64,000 nucleotides of DNA from Vibrio lentus. Lineage in GTDB: Bacteria; Pseudomonadota; Gammaproteobacteria; Enterobacterales; Vibrionaceae. Below, in pieces: positions 46,067-56,789 of this stretch (positions within the stretch are counted from its first letter, which is position 1; each line of letters begins with the position of its first letter). A program made the position numbers and the translations under genes. The stretch lies in assembly GCF_030409755.1 (NCBI RefSeq), contig NZ_JAUFQE010000002.1, positions 3,038,001-3,102,000 of the forward strand, read 5' to 3'. The notes beneath the pieces are model-generated. The model had not been told where the DNA came from. It was given only the letters and a program-made list of their open reading frames with translations, and searched no databases.

Positions 46067-46081
46067 TTGCATTTATTGCAA
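46067..46081. promoter_or_regulatory. Candidate IlvY operator
   Basis: TTGCA-TTTAT-TGCAA, a 15-base dyad of LysR T-N11-A form in the 146-base ilvY/ilvC divergent region, close to the ilvY start. Position supports IlvY binding. Confidence 0.6.
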
Positions 46082-46192
46082 TAACTAATTGTGAATATAT
46101 CACTTTCAGCAACGGGATGTCTGTTTTAGTATGAAGTCATTCGATAGAGAGATATCGACCTTACGGACTTATTTTTAAAGGAGTGCCCTACA

Positions 46193-47677
46193 ATGGCTAA
46201 CTATTTCAATACATTAAACCTTCGTGAGCAACTAGACCAATTAGGTCGCTGCCGTTTCATGGATCGTGAAGAATTTACGACTGAAGCTGAATACCTTGAA
46301 GGTAAGAAGATCGTCATTGTTGGCTGTGGTGCTCAAGGCCTAAACCAAGGTCTAAACATGCGTGATTCTGGTCTAGACGTATCTTACGCTCTACGCCAAG
46401 CTGCAATTGATGAGAAGCGTCAATCATTCAAGAATGCTGACGAAAACGGCTTTGTAGTTGGTAGCTACGAAACGCTAATCCCTCAAGCAGACCTAGTGAT
46501 TAACCTTACTCCTGATAAGCAACACACTAATGTTGTTGAGACAGTAATGCCTCTAATGAAAGAAGGTGCTGCTCTTGGTTACTCTCATGGTTTCAACGTT
46601 GTTGAAGAAGGCATGCAATTACGTGCTGACCTTACCGTTGTAATGGTTGCACCTAAGTGCCCAGGTTCTGAAGTACGTGAAGAGTACAAGCGTGGTTTCG
46701 GTGTTCCAACACTGATCGCTGTTCACCCAGAAAATGACCCTAAAGGCGAAGGCTGGGATATCGCTAAAGCTTGGGCTGCAGGTACTGGTGGTCACCGTGC
46801 AGGTTGCCTAGAGTCTTCATTCGTAGCTGAAGTTAAATCTGACCTTATGGGTGAGCAAACCATTCTATGTGGCATGCTACAAGCAGGTTCTATCGTATCT
46901 TACGAGAAGATGATTGCTGATGGCATCGAACCAGGCTACGCAGGTAAACTTCTACAATACGGTTGGGAAACGATTACTGAAGCACTTAAGTTCGGTGGCG
47001 TAACTCACATGATGGATCGTCTATCTAACCCAGCTAAAGTTAAAGCGTTTGAGCTTTCTGAAGAGCTAAAAGATCTAATGCGTCCGCTTTACAACAAGCA
47101 CATGGATGACATCATTTCTGGTCACTTCTCTAGCACTATGATGGCTGACTGGGCGAACGATGACGTGAACCTACTAGGCTGGCGTGAAGAGACAGGCGAA
47201 ACGGCATTCGAAAACTACCCAGCTTCTGACGTAGAAATCTCAGAGCAAGAGTACTTCGATAACGGTATCCTTATGGTTGCTATGGTTCGTGCGGGTGTTG
47301 AGCTAGCATTCGAAGCAATGACAGCATCTGGCATCATCGATGAGTCTGCTTACTACGAGTCTCTACATGAGCTTCCACTAATCGCAAACACAGTTGCTCG
47401 TAAGCGTCTTTACGAAATGAACGTTGTAATCTCTGATACAGCTGAGTACGGTAACTACCTATTCGCAAACGTGGCAACACCGCTACTACGCGAACAGTTC
47501 ATGCCTTCAGTTGCAACTGACGTAATCGGTCGCGGTCTAGGTGAAACATCTAACCAAGTAGATAACGCGAAGCTGATTGAAGTAAACGAAGCTATCCGTA
47601 ACCACCCTGTAGAGTACATTGGTGAAGAGCTACGTAGCTACATGAGCGACATGAAGCGTATCGCAGTAGGCGGTTAA
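46193..47677 (+). CDS. ilvC: Ketol-acid reductoisomerase, class II
   Basis: NADPH- and Mg-dependent isomerisation and reduction of acetolactate or acetohydroxybutyrate, second shared step of valine and isoleucine synthesis. At 494 aa it is the long class II form with a duplicated C-terminal knotted domain, as in enterics. The NADP motif [11 protein letters not shown] starts near residue 43. AAAGGAG precedes the ATG. It shows strong codon bias (GGT, CGT, CTA), suggesting high expression. Induction by substrate through IlvY is expected. Confidence 0.98.
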   Translation: MANYFNTLNLREQLDQLGRCRFMDREEFTTEAEYLEGKKIVIVGCGAQGLNQGLNMRDSGLDVSYALRQAAIDEKRQSFKNADENGFVVGSYETLIPQADLVINLTPDKQHTNVVETVMPLMKEGAALGYSHGFNVVEEGMQLRADLTVVMVAPKCPGSEVREEYKRGFGVPTLIAVHPENDPKGEGWDIAKAWAAGTGGHRAGCLESSFVAEVKSDLMGEQTILCGMLQAGSIVSYEKMIADGIEPGYAGKLLQYGWETITEALKFGGVTHMMDRLSNPAKVKAFELSEELKDLMRPLYNKHMDDIISGHFSSTMMADWANDDVNLLGWREETGETAFENYPASDVEISEQEYFDNGILMVAMVRAGVELAFEAMTASGIIDESAYYESLHELPLIANTVARKRLYEMNVVISDTAEYGNYLFANVATPLLREQFMPSVATDVIGRGLGETSNQVDNAKLIEVNEAIRNHPVEYIGEELRSYMSDMKRIAVGG

Positions 47678-47774
47678 TTAGTCGCTTAGATACTGATAAA
47701 TTTGTAGGAAAAGCAAAGCAGTATCATTGGCTCCTTACAGGTTGGAGTTATTATTAAGCAACACAACATCTAAT

Positions 47775-47810
47775 AAAAAGGCTTGGTCGCCGTTGACCAA
47801 GCCTTTTTGC
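47775..47810 (+). terminator. ilvC terminator
   Basis: 14-bp stem AAAAAGGCTTGGTC / GACCAAGCCTTTTT, about 100 bases after ilvC. Confidence 0.9.
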
Positions 47811-47905
47811 TTTTAGGCGCAAAGTTATACAGATCAGTAGAATTGACATTGCTTGATAGGTCTTAGACGTCGAATTTCAGTTCTTGATTGAGCCTTAGAA
47901 ATACA

Positions 47906-47935
47906 AAAGGGTTGGTGTTTTCACACCAACCCTTT
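47906..47935 (-). terminator. ubiK downstream hairpin
   Basis: 12-bp stem AAAGGGTTGGTG / CACCAACCCTTT with loop TTTTCA, 20 bases after the ubiK stop on minus. The T tract is short, so it is a probable rather than certain terminator. Confidence 0.7.
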
Positions 47936-47955
47936 CAGTTTTCTTGCTCTAAGGC

Positions 47956-48207
47956 TTACTTGTCAGCAATTTTTGCTTCTAAATCCGCTAGCTTCTGTTC
48001 CATCTCTGTCAGCTTTTGACGAGTGCGAAGCAGTACTTGTGTTTGAACATCAAACTCTTCACGGCTCACAACGTCTAGCTTGTTTAGTTGGCCTTGGATA
48101 ACTTGGCGAACTTTTTGATCTACATCTGAACCAAGCTCTTTGACTGGTTGAGGCATAGAATCGTGGATCTGCTTAGCAATCTGCTCTAGTTTTTTTGGAT
48201 CAAACAT
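47956..48207 (-). CDS. ubiK: Ubiquinone biosynthesis accessory factor UbiK
   Basis: Small 83-aa protein of the BMFP/YqiC family that binds UbiJ and supports ubiquinone synthesis. It begins [19 protein letters not shown], typical of the family. The C-terminal half (about 50-83, [18 protein letters not shown] on) is a coiled coil that trimerises in homologues. Single gene between ilvC and vexB. Confidence 0.92.
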   Translation of the reverse strand: MFDPKKLEQIAKQIHDSMPQPVKELGSDVDQKVRQVIQGQLNKLDVVSREEFDVQTQVLLRTRQKLTEMEQKLADLEAKIADK

Positions 48208-48280
48208 ATCAATTAAAACTCCTGAATATTTACCACTATTCTATTTAATCACACTTGAGATGTCGCCTATGGCGTATAAA

Positions 48281-48306
48281 AAAAGGCCACCGAAGTAGCC
48301 TTTTTA
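48281..48306 (-). terminator. vexRAB terminator
   Basis: Imperfect stem AAAAAGGC / GCCTTTTT with inner pairs, flanked by A and T runs, 20-45 bases after the vexB stop. Confidence 0.75.
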
Positions 48307-48326
48307 TTGTTAATACGACTTAGCGA

Positions 48327-51300
48327 TTACTTATTATCAGCTAATTCTCTGTGTGCCGCTTTTGCTTCATCGACGCGAGCTAGTTTTTCTAGGTCTTTGT
48401 CTTCAACAAATACAGGTAGAGGTTTGTGTTTTTCAGCCAAGTAGCTATAAATCACTGGCAGTACAAATAGCGTGAAGATAGTACCAATCGCTAGACCAGC
48501 AACGATTACGATACCAATACTAAAGCGCTGAGCTGCACCCGCACCACTTGCGTACATCAGTGGGATTAGACCCGCGATCATCGCAGCGGTTGTCATCAGG
48601 ATTGGACGAAGACGAACCTTCGCAGCTTCCATTACCGCTTCGATACGAGTCTTGTGATGATGCAACTGTTCTTCTTTTGCAACTTCACAGATCAAGATAC
48701 CGTGCTTGGTAATCAGGCCAACCAAGGTGATCAAACCTACTTGCGAGTAGATGTTCATCGTTGCCGCACCCCAAGCCAGAGCTATTAGGGCACCGCAGAT
48801 CGCCAGTGGTACAGATACCATGATAACCAATGGATCTTTCAGAGATTCGAATTGAATCGCCAGTACCAAGAAGATGATAGCCAGTGCTAGACCAAAGGTC
48901 GCGTAAAGTGCGCTACCTTCAGTTACGTATTGACGTGCTTCTCCCATGTAATCGTGGTTGTAGCCACTTGGAAGCTTATTTTCCGCCGTGTCTTCAAACC
49001 ATGCAATTGCATCACCCATTGCAGCGCCTGGAGCAGGTACTGCACCAATCGTAGCTGAGTTCAATTGGTTGAAGTGAGGAAGAGAGCGAGGTTCTGCCAC
49101 AACATCAATCGTAATCAAACTGCCTAGTGGTACAGCATTACCGTCCGCAGCACGTACGTAGTAGTTATTCATCGATTCTGGGTTCAAACGGAATTTACGT
49201 TCAACCTGAGGGATAACCTCGTAAGAACGACCATTCAAGTCGATACGGTTTACGTAGCCATCTGACATCATGGTACCTAGCGTGATACCTATATCTTGCA
49301 TGGTTACGCCGTATGCGCCCGCTTTATCCTTGTCGATGTGTACTTTCATCGTTGCTGAGTCGTAGTTCAGATCGAGATCCGAGTATACGAATAGTGGGTT
49401 TGTCGCTACATCAGTCAAAATGTCAGTGGTGATTTGGAACAAGCTTTCAAAACTGTTTGGCGTTGTAATAACAAACTGAATTGGAAGGCCTGAACCTGCA
49501 CCTGGTAGTTCTGGCATTTGGAAGGCTGTTACGGCCATTCCAGGAACATCTTTCACCAAACCACCAACGCGGTTTGCTACCTCAGACTGGCTTGCTTCAC
49601 GCTCACTCCAAGGAACCATAGATGCAATACCAAACGCTTGGTTTGCATTAGGAACACCTGTGAACACCTGCGCGTAAGCTACTTCTGGCTGATCAGACAG
49701 AATCTTGTTTACGTCGTTCATGGTATTTTGCATGAAGTCTAAGTTCGCATTAGATGGTGCAGTACCCATCAGCATGATTACACCTTTATCTTCTGAAGGT
49801 GCTAATTCACTAGGGATGAACTTGAACAACATCGGCAAACTTGCAAATACGATGATAGCAAAGCCAATAAATACCGGGCGATGTTGCATTACCGCGCCAA
49901 GCATACGCTCGTAACGGTTAGTCATACCATCCAAAACGCTATGAACCTTCTGCTCAAACTTGCTCGGCTCAGCGTGAGCTTTCAGCATTTTTGAACACAT
50001 CATTGGCGACAGCGTTAGTGCCACGATACCTGATACAAATACAGAACCGGCTAGGGTTAATGCGAACTCTTTAAATAGTGAGCCCGTGATACCGCCCATC
50101 ATTGCGATTGGAGCGTATACCGCACCTAGCGTGAGTGTCATTGCGATAACCGGGACCGCAATTTCACGAGTACCGATGATCGCAGCGCGGAAAGGGGACT
50201 CTCCGAGCTTGATATGCCTGTCGACGTTTTCAAGTACCACGATCGCATCATCTACCACCAGACCGATGGCGAGTACCATTGCCAGTAGTGTCATCAGGTT
50301 CCAAGAGAAGCCCATCGCCTGCATTACCATTGCCACACCAATCAGGGATAGTGGGATAGTAACGATAGGGATCAGTACTGCTCGGAATGAACCTAAGAAC
50401 AATGTGATTACGATTAATACGATTAATGCCGCTTCAAGAATTGTCTTGATAACTTCTTGAATTGACTCGTTAATCGCAATGGTTGAATCGTACATTACGT
50501 TCATTGAGATGTTGCTTGGAAGGTTCTTCTCTAGCTGAGGAAGAAGCTCAAGTACATCTGCAGCGATGTTGATTGGGTTCGCACTTGGTGCCGCATTAAT
50601 TGCTGCAACAACCGCCTCCTGACCGTTCGCACTTGCACGATAAACGTCGTGGCTTTTCTCTAGAGAAACCTTAGCGATGTCAGACAGACGGATAATCTCA
50701 CCTTCACCACTTCTAACGACTAAGTTCTCTAACTCTTCAGTGTTTGATACTTGTGTATCGGCACTGCCGTTATAAAGAACGAATTCGCCAGTAGCTTGAC
50801 CTGTCGCTGACTGGTAGTTGTTGGCATTCAATACCGACATAACATCAGTAGCAGTTAGGTTAACAGCTGCCATTTTTGATGGATCTAGCCATACGCGCAG
50901 TGCGTATTTCATACCACCATAAAGGTCGACTTTAGATACACCATTTACCGTAAATAGCTGCGGGTTGATTACACGCTCTAGATAATCGGTAATTTGGCTT
51001 GATACGAGCTCATCACTGGTAAAACCAATATAAAGTACCGCGGTCGTTGAACCGGTCGACATGGTTACGGTTGGATCTTCGGCTTCTTTTGGAAGCTGAG
51101 AACGTACCGAGTTTGTCTTGGCCAGTATGTCAGACAGCGCCGCATTCGGGTCGGTGTTCAACTTCATGTTAACTGTGATAGTTGAACTACCCAGTACAGA
51201 AGATGAAGTCATATAATCGATATTATCCGCTTGAGCCACAGCCTGTTCGAGGGGCTGGGTTATAAAGCCTTGGATAAGATCGGCACTTGCACCGTAGTAA

Positions 51301-51449
51301 CTCGTTGTTACGGTTACCACGGTATTCGTCATTTCAGGGTATTCACGCACCTGCATTTTGAAGATTGCTTGTAGACCAAGCAGCGCAATCAAAAAGCTGA
51401 TGGATACCGCTAGAACTGGACGTTTAATAAAAACATCAGTAAAGCGCAT
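48327..51449 (-). CDS. vexB: RND multidrug efflux pump, inner-membrane subunit
   Basis: Proton-driven trimeric pump of the HAE1 type, 1040 aa. The N-terminus MRFTDVFIKRPVLAVSIS and two large periplasmic loops are typical. The proton relay is intact: DD in GLVVDDAIVVLEN (TM4, near residue 407) and Lys in GLITKHGILICEVA (TM10). It works with VexA and an outer-membrane TolC. Location next to ilvC and order vexR-vexA-vexB match V. cholerae vexRAB (VC0166-0164, recalled), a major pump for bile salts and antimicrobials there. Substrates here are inferred. Confidence 0.93.
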   Translation of the reverse strand: MRFTDVFIKRPVLAVSISFLIALLGLQAIFKMQVREYPEMTNTVVTVTTSYYGASADLIQGFITQPLEQAVAQADNIDYMTSSSVLGSSTITVNMKLNTDPNAALSDILAKTNSVRSQLPKEAEDPTVTMSTGSTTAVLYIGFTSDELVSSQITDYLERVINPQLFTVNGVSKVDLYGGMKYALRVWLDPSKMAAVNLTATDVMSVLNANNYQSATGQATGEFVLYNGSADTQVSNTEELENLVVRSGEGEIIRLSDIAKVSLEKSHDVYRASANGQEAVVAAINAAPSANPINIAADVLELLPQLEKNLPSNISMNVMYDSTIAINESIQEVIKTILEAALIVLIVITLFLGSFRAVLIPIVTIPLSLIGVAMVMQAMGFSWNLMTLLAMVLAIGLVVDDAIVVLENVDRHIKLGESPFRAAIIGTREIAVPVIAMTLTLGAVYAPIAMMGGITGSLFKEFALTLAGSVFVSGIVALTLSPMMCSKMLKAHAEPSKFEQKVHSVLDGMTNRYERMLGAVMQHRPVFIGFAIIVFASLPMLFKFIPSELAPSEDKGVIMLMGTAPSNANLDFMQNTMNDVNKILSDQPEVAYAQVFTGVPNANQAFGIASMVPWSEREASQSEVANRVGGLVKDVPGMAVTAFQMPELPGAGSGLPIQFVITTPNSFESLFQITTDILTDVATNPLFVYSDLDLNYDSATMKVHIDKDKAGAYGVTMQDIGITLGTMMSDGYVNRIDLNGRSYEVIPQVERKFRLNPESMNNYYVRAADGNAVPLGSLITIDVVAEPRSLPHFNQLNSATIGAVPAPGAAMGDAIAWFEDTAENKLPSGYNHDYMGEARQYVTEGSALYATFGLALAIIFLVLAIQFESLKDPLVIMVSVPLAICGALIALAWGAATMNIYSQVGLITLVGLITKHGILICEVAKEEQLHHHKTRIEAVMEAAKVRLRPILMTTAAMIAGLIPLMYASGAGAAQRFSIGIVIVAGLAIGTIFTLFVLPVIYSYLAEKHKPLPVFVEDKDLEKLARVDEAKAAHRELADNK

Positions 51450-51460
51450 TATGCCTCCAG

Positions 51461-52576
51461 TTACAGCTTAGGTGTTTCAGATGGTGGAGTGATCGCATCA
51501 CTTTCCACAACCTTAACTTTGGCACCGTTACTTAGACGAACTTGGCCAGAAGTTACAACTGTATCGCCAGCTTTAACACCCTCAAGGATGTGAGCAATAT
51601 CAGCGGTACGTTCACCTACTTTTACAACATGTTGAGCAACACGTTGAACACCGTCTTCTTCCGTTAGGATGTAAACATTGTCACCGTATAGTGTGAAGGT
51701 GATTGCTGTTTGAGGTAGTGTTACTTGGTTCTCTAGCTTAGGCAGAATGATGTTGGCACGAGCGAACATACCGCTACGAAGCTTGCCATCATTGTTCGGA
51801 ATGTCTGCTTGAACTTGAATCAAACCACTTTGGATGCTTACTGCAGGTTCGATTGCACTAATAGAACCTTCGAAAGGTTTTTCAGGGTAAGCGTCCACGA
51901 AGATATCGATAGCTTGACCAACATTGATGCGTGAGATGTCTGTTTGAGAAACGGTGAAGCGCAGGCGCATTACACTGGTGTCTTCTAAACGAACAATATC
52001 AGTACCCGACTGCAGGTATTGACCTAGATACACATTACGGATACCGACTTTTCCATCGAATGGTGCACGGATTTCACGGCGTTCAATCGATGCTTTCAGG
52101 CTTTCAATGTCAGCAGATAGAGAGAAGTAGTTCGCTTCTGCTTCATCGTATGCTTCTTTAGAGATCGAACCTTTCTTATATAGACCTTGGTAACGTTTGT
52201 ATTTTGCTTTCGCAGCAGGCAAACGAGCTTCAGAGCTCTTTAGGTTTGCTTTTTCTACGTCAGAATCGAGACGTACTAGTTGCTGACCATTCTTAACATC
52301 AGTACCAGATTCGAAAGAGATTTGATCAATGACACCGCTGGTTTCGTTGGCTAGCGTTACACCTTGGTTTGGTTCGATGAAACCAATCGCTTCAATCACT
52401 GGAACCCAGTCGATCGGCTGAACTTCAGTTACCGTTACTGGAAATTCTGGCTCAGGGCGGTTGGCCATAAACTCAGCAATTTTTTGTTGTTTGAACATGT
52501 TGAACCCGATAACGCTGCCGAAAAGCAGTACAGCGATGAGTAACATGAAGAAAGTCCACTTTTTCATTATGGTCAA
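51461..52576 (-). CDS. vexA: RND efflux periplasmic adaptor (membrane fusion protein)
   Basis: Adaptor linking VexB to TolC. It is 371 aa, with an N-terminal membrane anchor (about 5-26, no lipobox). Lipoyl/barrel-sandwich and alpha-hairpin region about 60-190 (VRLDSDVEKANLKSSEARLPAAKAKYKRY), beta-barrel after. ATG 52576 gives MTIMKKW; an ATG three codons later (52567) is an equal candidate. It is 11 bases before vexB and 9 bases after vexR, so a single operon. Confidence 0.92.
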   Translation of the reverse strand: MTIMKKWTFFMLLIAVLLFGSVIGFNMFKQQKIAEFMANRPEPEFPVTVTEVQPIDWVPVIEAIGFIEPNQGVTLANETSGVIDQISFESGTDVKNGQQLVRLDSDVEKANLKSSEARLPAAKAKYKRYQGLYKKGSISKEAYDEAEANYFSLSADIESLKASIERREIRAPFDGKVGIRNVYLGQYLQSGTDIVRLEDTSVMRLRFTVSQTDISRINVGQAIDIFVDAYPEKPFEGSISAIEPAVSIQSGLIQVQADIPNNDGKLRSGMFARANIILPKLENQVTLPQTAITFTLYGDNVYILTEEDGVQRVAQHVVKVGERTADIAHILEGVKAGDTVVTSGQVRLSNGAKVKVVESDAITPPSETPKL

Positions 52577-52585
52577 AACTCCGAT

Positions 52586-53167
52586 CTAGTGTGTAATTAT
52601 TGCGTCCCAACTGGCTTCAATGGCTGCTTCTAATGCGGCCTCATCCATTTGGTAAAAACCTAAAGAGTGCTTGCGTGCAAGTGACACGCTAGCGGCTAAA
52701 CTTAAACCACTTAAAATTTCATTATTGAGTGGTTTAAAAATTCCTTGCTCTTTACCCTCGTTAAACAGTAGCTCAACTTGGGCAAACATTTTTCTTTCAA
52801 GTTCCCTAAATGCCATACTATTTATTGCAGGTAGAGAATCGTACTGAACCCTGTTTTTGATTGCTGCAGGGTCTGTACCCGCTAAGTTCCATATGTTTAA
52901 CCACATAGTTCTATAACGCAGCTTTATTGAATCTGAATCATTAACACCATTTTGAACAGCGTCCGCGACTCTTTGAGTTACCTGAATGCGAACATCTTCA
53001 ATTAAATGGTCTTTATCATCGAAATATCGATAAATAGTCCCGGCAGCCACTCCTGCTTCTTTGGCCAGTTTTTGCATTGATAAGCCTTGAAAGCCGACCT
53101 CCGCAATTAACTTTTCCGCAGCAGAGAGTATCTGTAAGCGTTTATCTTGAGATGTATTATTGGTCAT
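52586..53167 (-). CDS. vexR: TetR-family regulator of the efflux operon
   Basis: Regulator of 193 aa. The N-terminal helix-turn-helix (about 10-55: FQGLSMQKLAKEAGVAAGTIYRYF) is of the AcrR/TetR type, followed by a helical ligand-binding domain. It is the first gene of vexRAB, with an 18-bp palindrome 15 bases before its ATG. Autoregulation is therefore likely. V. cholerae VexR is described as an activator of vexAB, so the sign of control is open. Confidence 0.92.
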   Translation of the reverse strand: MTNNTSQDKRLQILSAAEKLIAEVGFQGLSMQKLAKEAGVAAGTIYRYFDDKDHLIEDVRIQVTQRVADAVQNGVNDSDSIKLRYRTMWLNIWNLAGTDPAAIKNRVQYDSLPAINSMAFRELERKMFAQVELLFNEGKEQGIFKPLNNEILSGLSLAASVSLARKHSLGFYQMDEAALEAAIEASWDAIITH

Positions 53168-53181
53168 AGACTAATCACTAG

Positions 53182-53199
53182 TGAATGAACGTTCATTCA
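53182..53199. promoter_or_regulatory. TetR-type operator of vexRAB
   Basis: Perfect dyad TGAATGAACGTTCATTCA just upstream of vexR. It matches the common form of operators for AcrR-like regulators. Confidence 0.85.
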
Positions 53200-53347
53200 T
53201 TATAGCCTGAATTACGTACATTTGTGCAACAGAGTTTTGCATAAATAGAGTAAAATTCTTGTGTAAGAGAGCATAGCATTCGTACCGTTGCACCATTATT
53301 ATAGGCGCGCGTGAACAAATAGACCTTTTAACCATGTTGAGAAAGTA

Positions 53348-55366
53348 ATGAAACTGAACCCAAGACAAGATGAAGCTGTGAAATACGTCTCTGGTCCTTG
53401 CCTCGTTTTAGCGGGCGCAGGCTCAGGTAAGACACGTGTAATCACCAACAAAATCGCTTATTTGGTTCAGGAATGTGGTTATAAAGCTCGTAACATTGCC
53501 GCGGTAACTTTTACTAATAAAGCGGCGCGTGAAATGAAAGAGCGTGTTGGACAAACCCTAGGAAAAGGCGAGTCGAAAGGGCTCATTGTTTCGACCTTCC
53601 ATACCATGGGCCTTACGATCATCCGTCGAGAGTACAAAGCGCTTGGCTTAAAAGCGGGTTTTTCTCTATTTGATGATCAAGACCAGTTAGCTTTATTAAA
53701 AGAGCTAACGGAGAAACAAATCGATGGTGATAAGGATTTGTTACGTGCATTGATGAGCACAATTTCAAATTGGAAAAATGACATGTTGACGCCAGATCAG
53801 GCGAAAGCACGTGCTCAAGGTGAACAAGAGCAGTTATTTGCATTCTGTTTTGAGATGTATCAAAAACAAATGAAGGCTTATAACGCATTAGACTTTGATG
53901 ATTTGATCGCAATGCCTGTTTTGCTATTGAAAACCAATCAAGAAGTACGTGAACGTTGGCAATCTCGCATTCGTTACCTATTGGTCGATGAGTATCAAGA
54001 TACCAACACCAGTCAATATGAACTGGTTCGTTTGCTCGTGGGTGAACGCGGTCGCTTAACTGTGGTAGGCGACGATGATCAGTCGATCTATTCATGGCGT
54101 GGTGCGAAACCACAAAACTTGGTGTTACTTGGTGAGGATTACCCTAACCTACGCCTTATTAAGCTTGAGCAAAACTACCGCTCAACCAGTCGTATCTTGC
54201 GTGCGGCGAACATCTTGATCGCCAATAACCCGCACGTGTACGAGAAGTCTCTGTTCTCTGAGATCCCGGATGGCGAAAAGCTCAAAGTACTTAATGCCAA
54301 GAATGAAGAGCACGAAGCCGAGCGTATTACTGGTGAAATCATTGCGCATAAATTTTTGAATCGTACTGAGTACAAAGACTACGCGGTACTTTATCGAGGC
54401 AACCATCAATCTCGATTGATTGAAAAAGCGCTGATGCAAAACCGAGTGCCTTATAAGATTTCTGGCGGTACCTCTTTCTTCGCTAGAGCTGAGATAAAAG
54501 ACATCATGGCGTACCTGCGAGTATTGGTGAACCCGGATGATGACAATGCCTTCCTACGTATTGTGAATACTCCGCGTCGCGAGATTGGCCCTGTTACACT
54601 AGAGAAGCTGGGCAGTTACGCCAATATGCGCGGCAAAAGCCTATTTGAAGCCAGCTTCGAAATGGGGTTAGAACAGACATTGACTGGTCGTGGTTTAGAA
54701 AACCTCCGTCGTTTTTCTGATTGGATTGTTCGTATCTCCGATAATGCTGAACGTGGAAACACCGTTGAAGCGGTGCGATCCTTGGTTCGTGACATCAATT
54801 ACGAAGATTGGCTCTACGAAACCTCCCCAAGTCCGAAAGCGGCAGAGATGCGAATGAAGAACGTGTCTGATCTCTATAGTTGGATTGTTGCCGATCTAGA
54901 AGGTGATAATTACGATAAAGAAGAGAAGACGCTTCGCGAAGTCGTTCAACGTTTAACCTTGCGTGACATGATGGAACGTGGGGAAGATAACGACGATGCA
55001 GACCAAGTTCAATTGATGACGCTGCATGCTTCGAAAGGCCTAGAGTTTCCTTATGTGTTCTTGATGGGGGCAGAAGAGGGTATTCTTCCGCACCAAACCA
55101 GTGTTGATGAAGGTAATGTAGAAGAAGAACGTCGTCTTATGTATGTAGGCATTACCCGAGCGCAAAAAGAGCTGACTTTCACTAAGTGTCGTGAGCGTAG
55201 ACAGTACGGTGAGTTGATCAAGCCGACGCAAAGCCGCTTCTTAGATGAATTGCCTCATGAGGATGTGGAGTGGGAATCGGTGAAAAAACCGCAGTCGGCT
55301 GAAGAGAGAATGGAAAAAGGGCAGGCACACATTGCCAATATTCGTGCGATGTTCAATAAGAAGTAA
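53348..55366 (+). CDS. rep: ATP-dependent DNA helicase Rep
   Basis: SF1A 3'-5' helicase that helps the replisome pass protein roadblocks. It is 672 aa. Walker A GAGSGKT (23-29), motif II DEYQDTN, motif [17 protein letters not shown], motif [16 protein letters not shown] and motif [15 protein letters not shown] are all present. Length and C-terminus fit Rep rather than UvrD. Single gene, divergent from vexR and closed by a terminator. Confidence 0.96.
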   Translation: MKLNPRQDEAVKYVSGPCLVLAGAGSGKTRVITNKIAYLVQECGYKARNIAAVTFTNKAAREMKERVGQTLGKGESKGLIVSTFHTMGLTIIRREYKALGLKAGFSLFDDQDQLALLKELTEKQIDGDKDLLRALMSTISNWKNDMLTPDQAKARAQGEQEQLFAFCFEMYQKQMKAYNALDFDDLIAMPVLLLKTNQEVRERWQSRIRYLLVDEYQDTNTSQYELVRLLVGERGRLTVVGDDDQSIYSWRGAKPQNLVLLGEDYPNLRLIKLEQNYRSTSRILRAANILIANNPHVYEKSLFSEIPDGEKLKVLNAKNEEHEAERITGEIIAHKFLNRTEYKDYAVLYRGNHQSRLIEKALMQNRVPYKISGGTSFFARAEIKDIMAYLRVLVNPDDDNAFLRIVNTPRREIGPVTLEKLGSYANMRGKSLFEASFEMGLEQTLTGRGLENLRRFSDWIVRISDNAERGNTVEAVRSLVRDINYEDWLYETSPSPKAAEMRMKNVSDLYSWIVADLEGDNYDKEEKTLREVVQRLTLRDMMERGEDNDDADQVQLMTLHASKGLEFPYVFLMGAEEGILPHQTSVDEGNVEEERRLMYVGITRAQKELTFTKCRERRQYGELIKPTQSRFLDELPHEDVEWESVKKPQSAEERMEKGQAHIANIRAMFNKK

Positions 55367-55386
55367 TAGACAGAGTTTCAGGTAAT

Positions 55387-55416
55387 AAAAAAGGTGACCA
55401 TGAGGTCACCTTTTTT
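55387..55416. terminator. Bidirectional terminator between rep and cytochrome c5
   Basis: 13-bp stem AAAAAAGGTGACC / GGTCACCTTTTTT, loop ATGA. Confidence 0.92.
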
Positions 55417-55434
55417 ATATCAATCTATTTTGGC

Positions 55435-55842
55435 TTACAGGCCAGCAATCATGTGCTCGATAGCATCTTTGATTTCATCGTCAGAACAGTCCATACATGA
55501 ACCTTTAGCAGGCATTGCATTGAAACCGTTGATTGCGTGATCTGCTAGGATGTCTCGGCCTTGTGCAATTCGTGGAGCCCAATCACCAGCATCGCCAGCT
55601 TTTGGAGCGCCGCTCACACCTGATGCGTGACAAGCAATACAGAAGGTTCCGTAAACTGCTGCGCCATCACGAGGGCCTGTTGGTTCAGCAACGACTGGCT
55701 CACTACCGACTAGGTATACTTGACCAACTGGTTTGATGCGCTCAGCAATAAGATCTTGCTCCGCTTCACTTAGGCCTGAAGCCATAACGCCAGTGGAAAA
55801 GGTTAAAGCTGCGATAACAACAGTTAAAATTCGACGAGACAT
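55435..55842 (-). CDS. Cytochrome c5
   Basis: Periplasmic monohaem c-type cytochrome of 135 aa from ATG 55842 (MSRRILTVVIAAL); an ATG two codons earlier is also possible. Signal peptide 1-21. The haem motif is CIACH (68-72); the axial Met is probably M110 in NAMPAKG. The CxxC pair after it (C116, C119) is the extra disulfide of cytochrome c5. It probably shuttles electrons to a terminal oxidase. V. cholerae has the same gene near rep and the peptide transporter (recalled). Confidence 0.9.
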   Translation of the reverse strand: MSRRILTVVIAALTFSTGVMASGLSEAEQDLIAERIKPVGQVYLVGSEPVVAEPTGPRDGAAVYGTFCIACHASGVSGAPKAGDAGDWAPRIAQGRDILADHAINGFNAMPAKGSCMDCSDDEIKDAIEHMIAGL

Positions 55843-55848
55843 ATCCAT

Positions 55849-56145
55849 TAAACTCACTTTACATTCCCAAGGTAAGTACATGCTTACCAATTTATAGTGT
55901 TAGAGGGGTGTGTTGATTTAAGTTGCAAAAAGCGACTGTTAAATCAATGTAAATAATGGGTGATTATATCCTGATAAGTTGTTGCAATAAACAACAACTT
56001 ATAAGCTCCAGAGGGTTGTAGTACTCAAATAAGGGGTTTATCACATATTAACTGTCGAAAAAGAGACCAAACAGAAAAAAAAGTTAAAAAAGTACTAGAC
56101 GACCTTAGGTGATATACGTATTATTCCACTCCGCCGACAGGGCAT
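55849..56145. other. Intergenic region with two inverted repeats
   Basis: No gene seen. It holds TTGATTTAA-N17-TTAAATCAA (55913-55947) and an 11-bp dyad ATAAGTTGTTG-N7-CAACAACTTAT (55974-56002). A weak tRNA promoter candidate has TATTAT at 56119-56124. Probably the control region of cytochrome c5 (minus) and the tRNA cluster (plus). Confidence 0.5.
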
Positions 56146-56222
<77 letters not shown>

Positions 56223-56270
56223 TCCGGTCTCTTACTTCGGTAAGTGAGAATTGGCAAAAAAGAAACAATG

Positions 56271-56346
56271 GTGGCTATAGCTCAGTTGGTAGAGCCCTGG
56301 ATTGTGATTCCGGTGGTCGCGAGTTCGAATCTCGTTAGCCACCCCA
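56271..56346 (+). tRNA. tRNA-His (GTG), copy 1
   Basis: 76 bases, acceptor GTGGCTA/TAGCCAC, anticodon loop TTGTGAT, CCA encoded. A G at 56270 can serve as G-1, which His-tRNA needs. Confidence 0.96.
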
Positions 56347-56423
56347 TTCTTTCTTTACAAAATAACGGTAGCTTCGGCTTCCAGTGTTGACTCATTATTC
56401 CCAAGAGTCGAGACAAAATTAGT

Positions 56424-56500
<77 letters not shown>

Positions 56501-56544
56501 CTATTTCAATAATCGCCTGATAGCGGTTATATAAAAAATTAGTG

Positions 56545-56620
56545 GTGGCTATAGCTCAGTTGGTAGAGCCCTGGATTGTGATTCCGGTGGTCGCGAGTTC
56601 GAATCTCGTTAGCCACCCCA
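56545..56620 (+). tRNA. tRNA-His (GTG), copy 2
   Basis: Same sequence as copy 1, including the preceding G at 56544; part of a His-Pro duplication. Confidence 0.96.
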
Positions 56621-56675
56621 TTAATTTTGGTAACTTCTTTGAAGTTCCCTGTTTGAGAAATCAAGCGAAATGTCT

Positions 56676-56752
<77 letters not shown>

Positions 56753-56758
56753 CATTAA

Positions 56759-56789
56759 GAAGCCTCGTCAGAAATGACGAGGCTTTTTT
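56759..56789 (+). terminator. tRNA cluster terminator
   Basis: Stem AAGCCTCGTCA / TGACGAGGCTT, GAAA loop, then TTTT. Confidence 0.92.
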
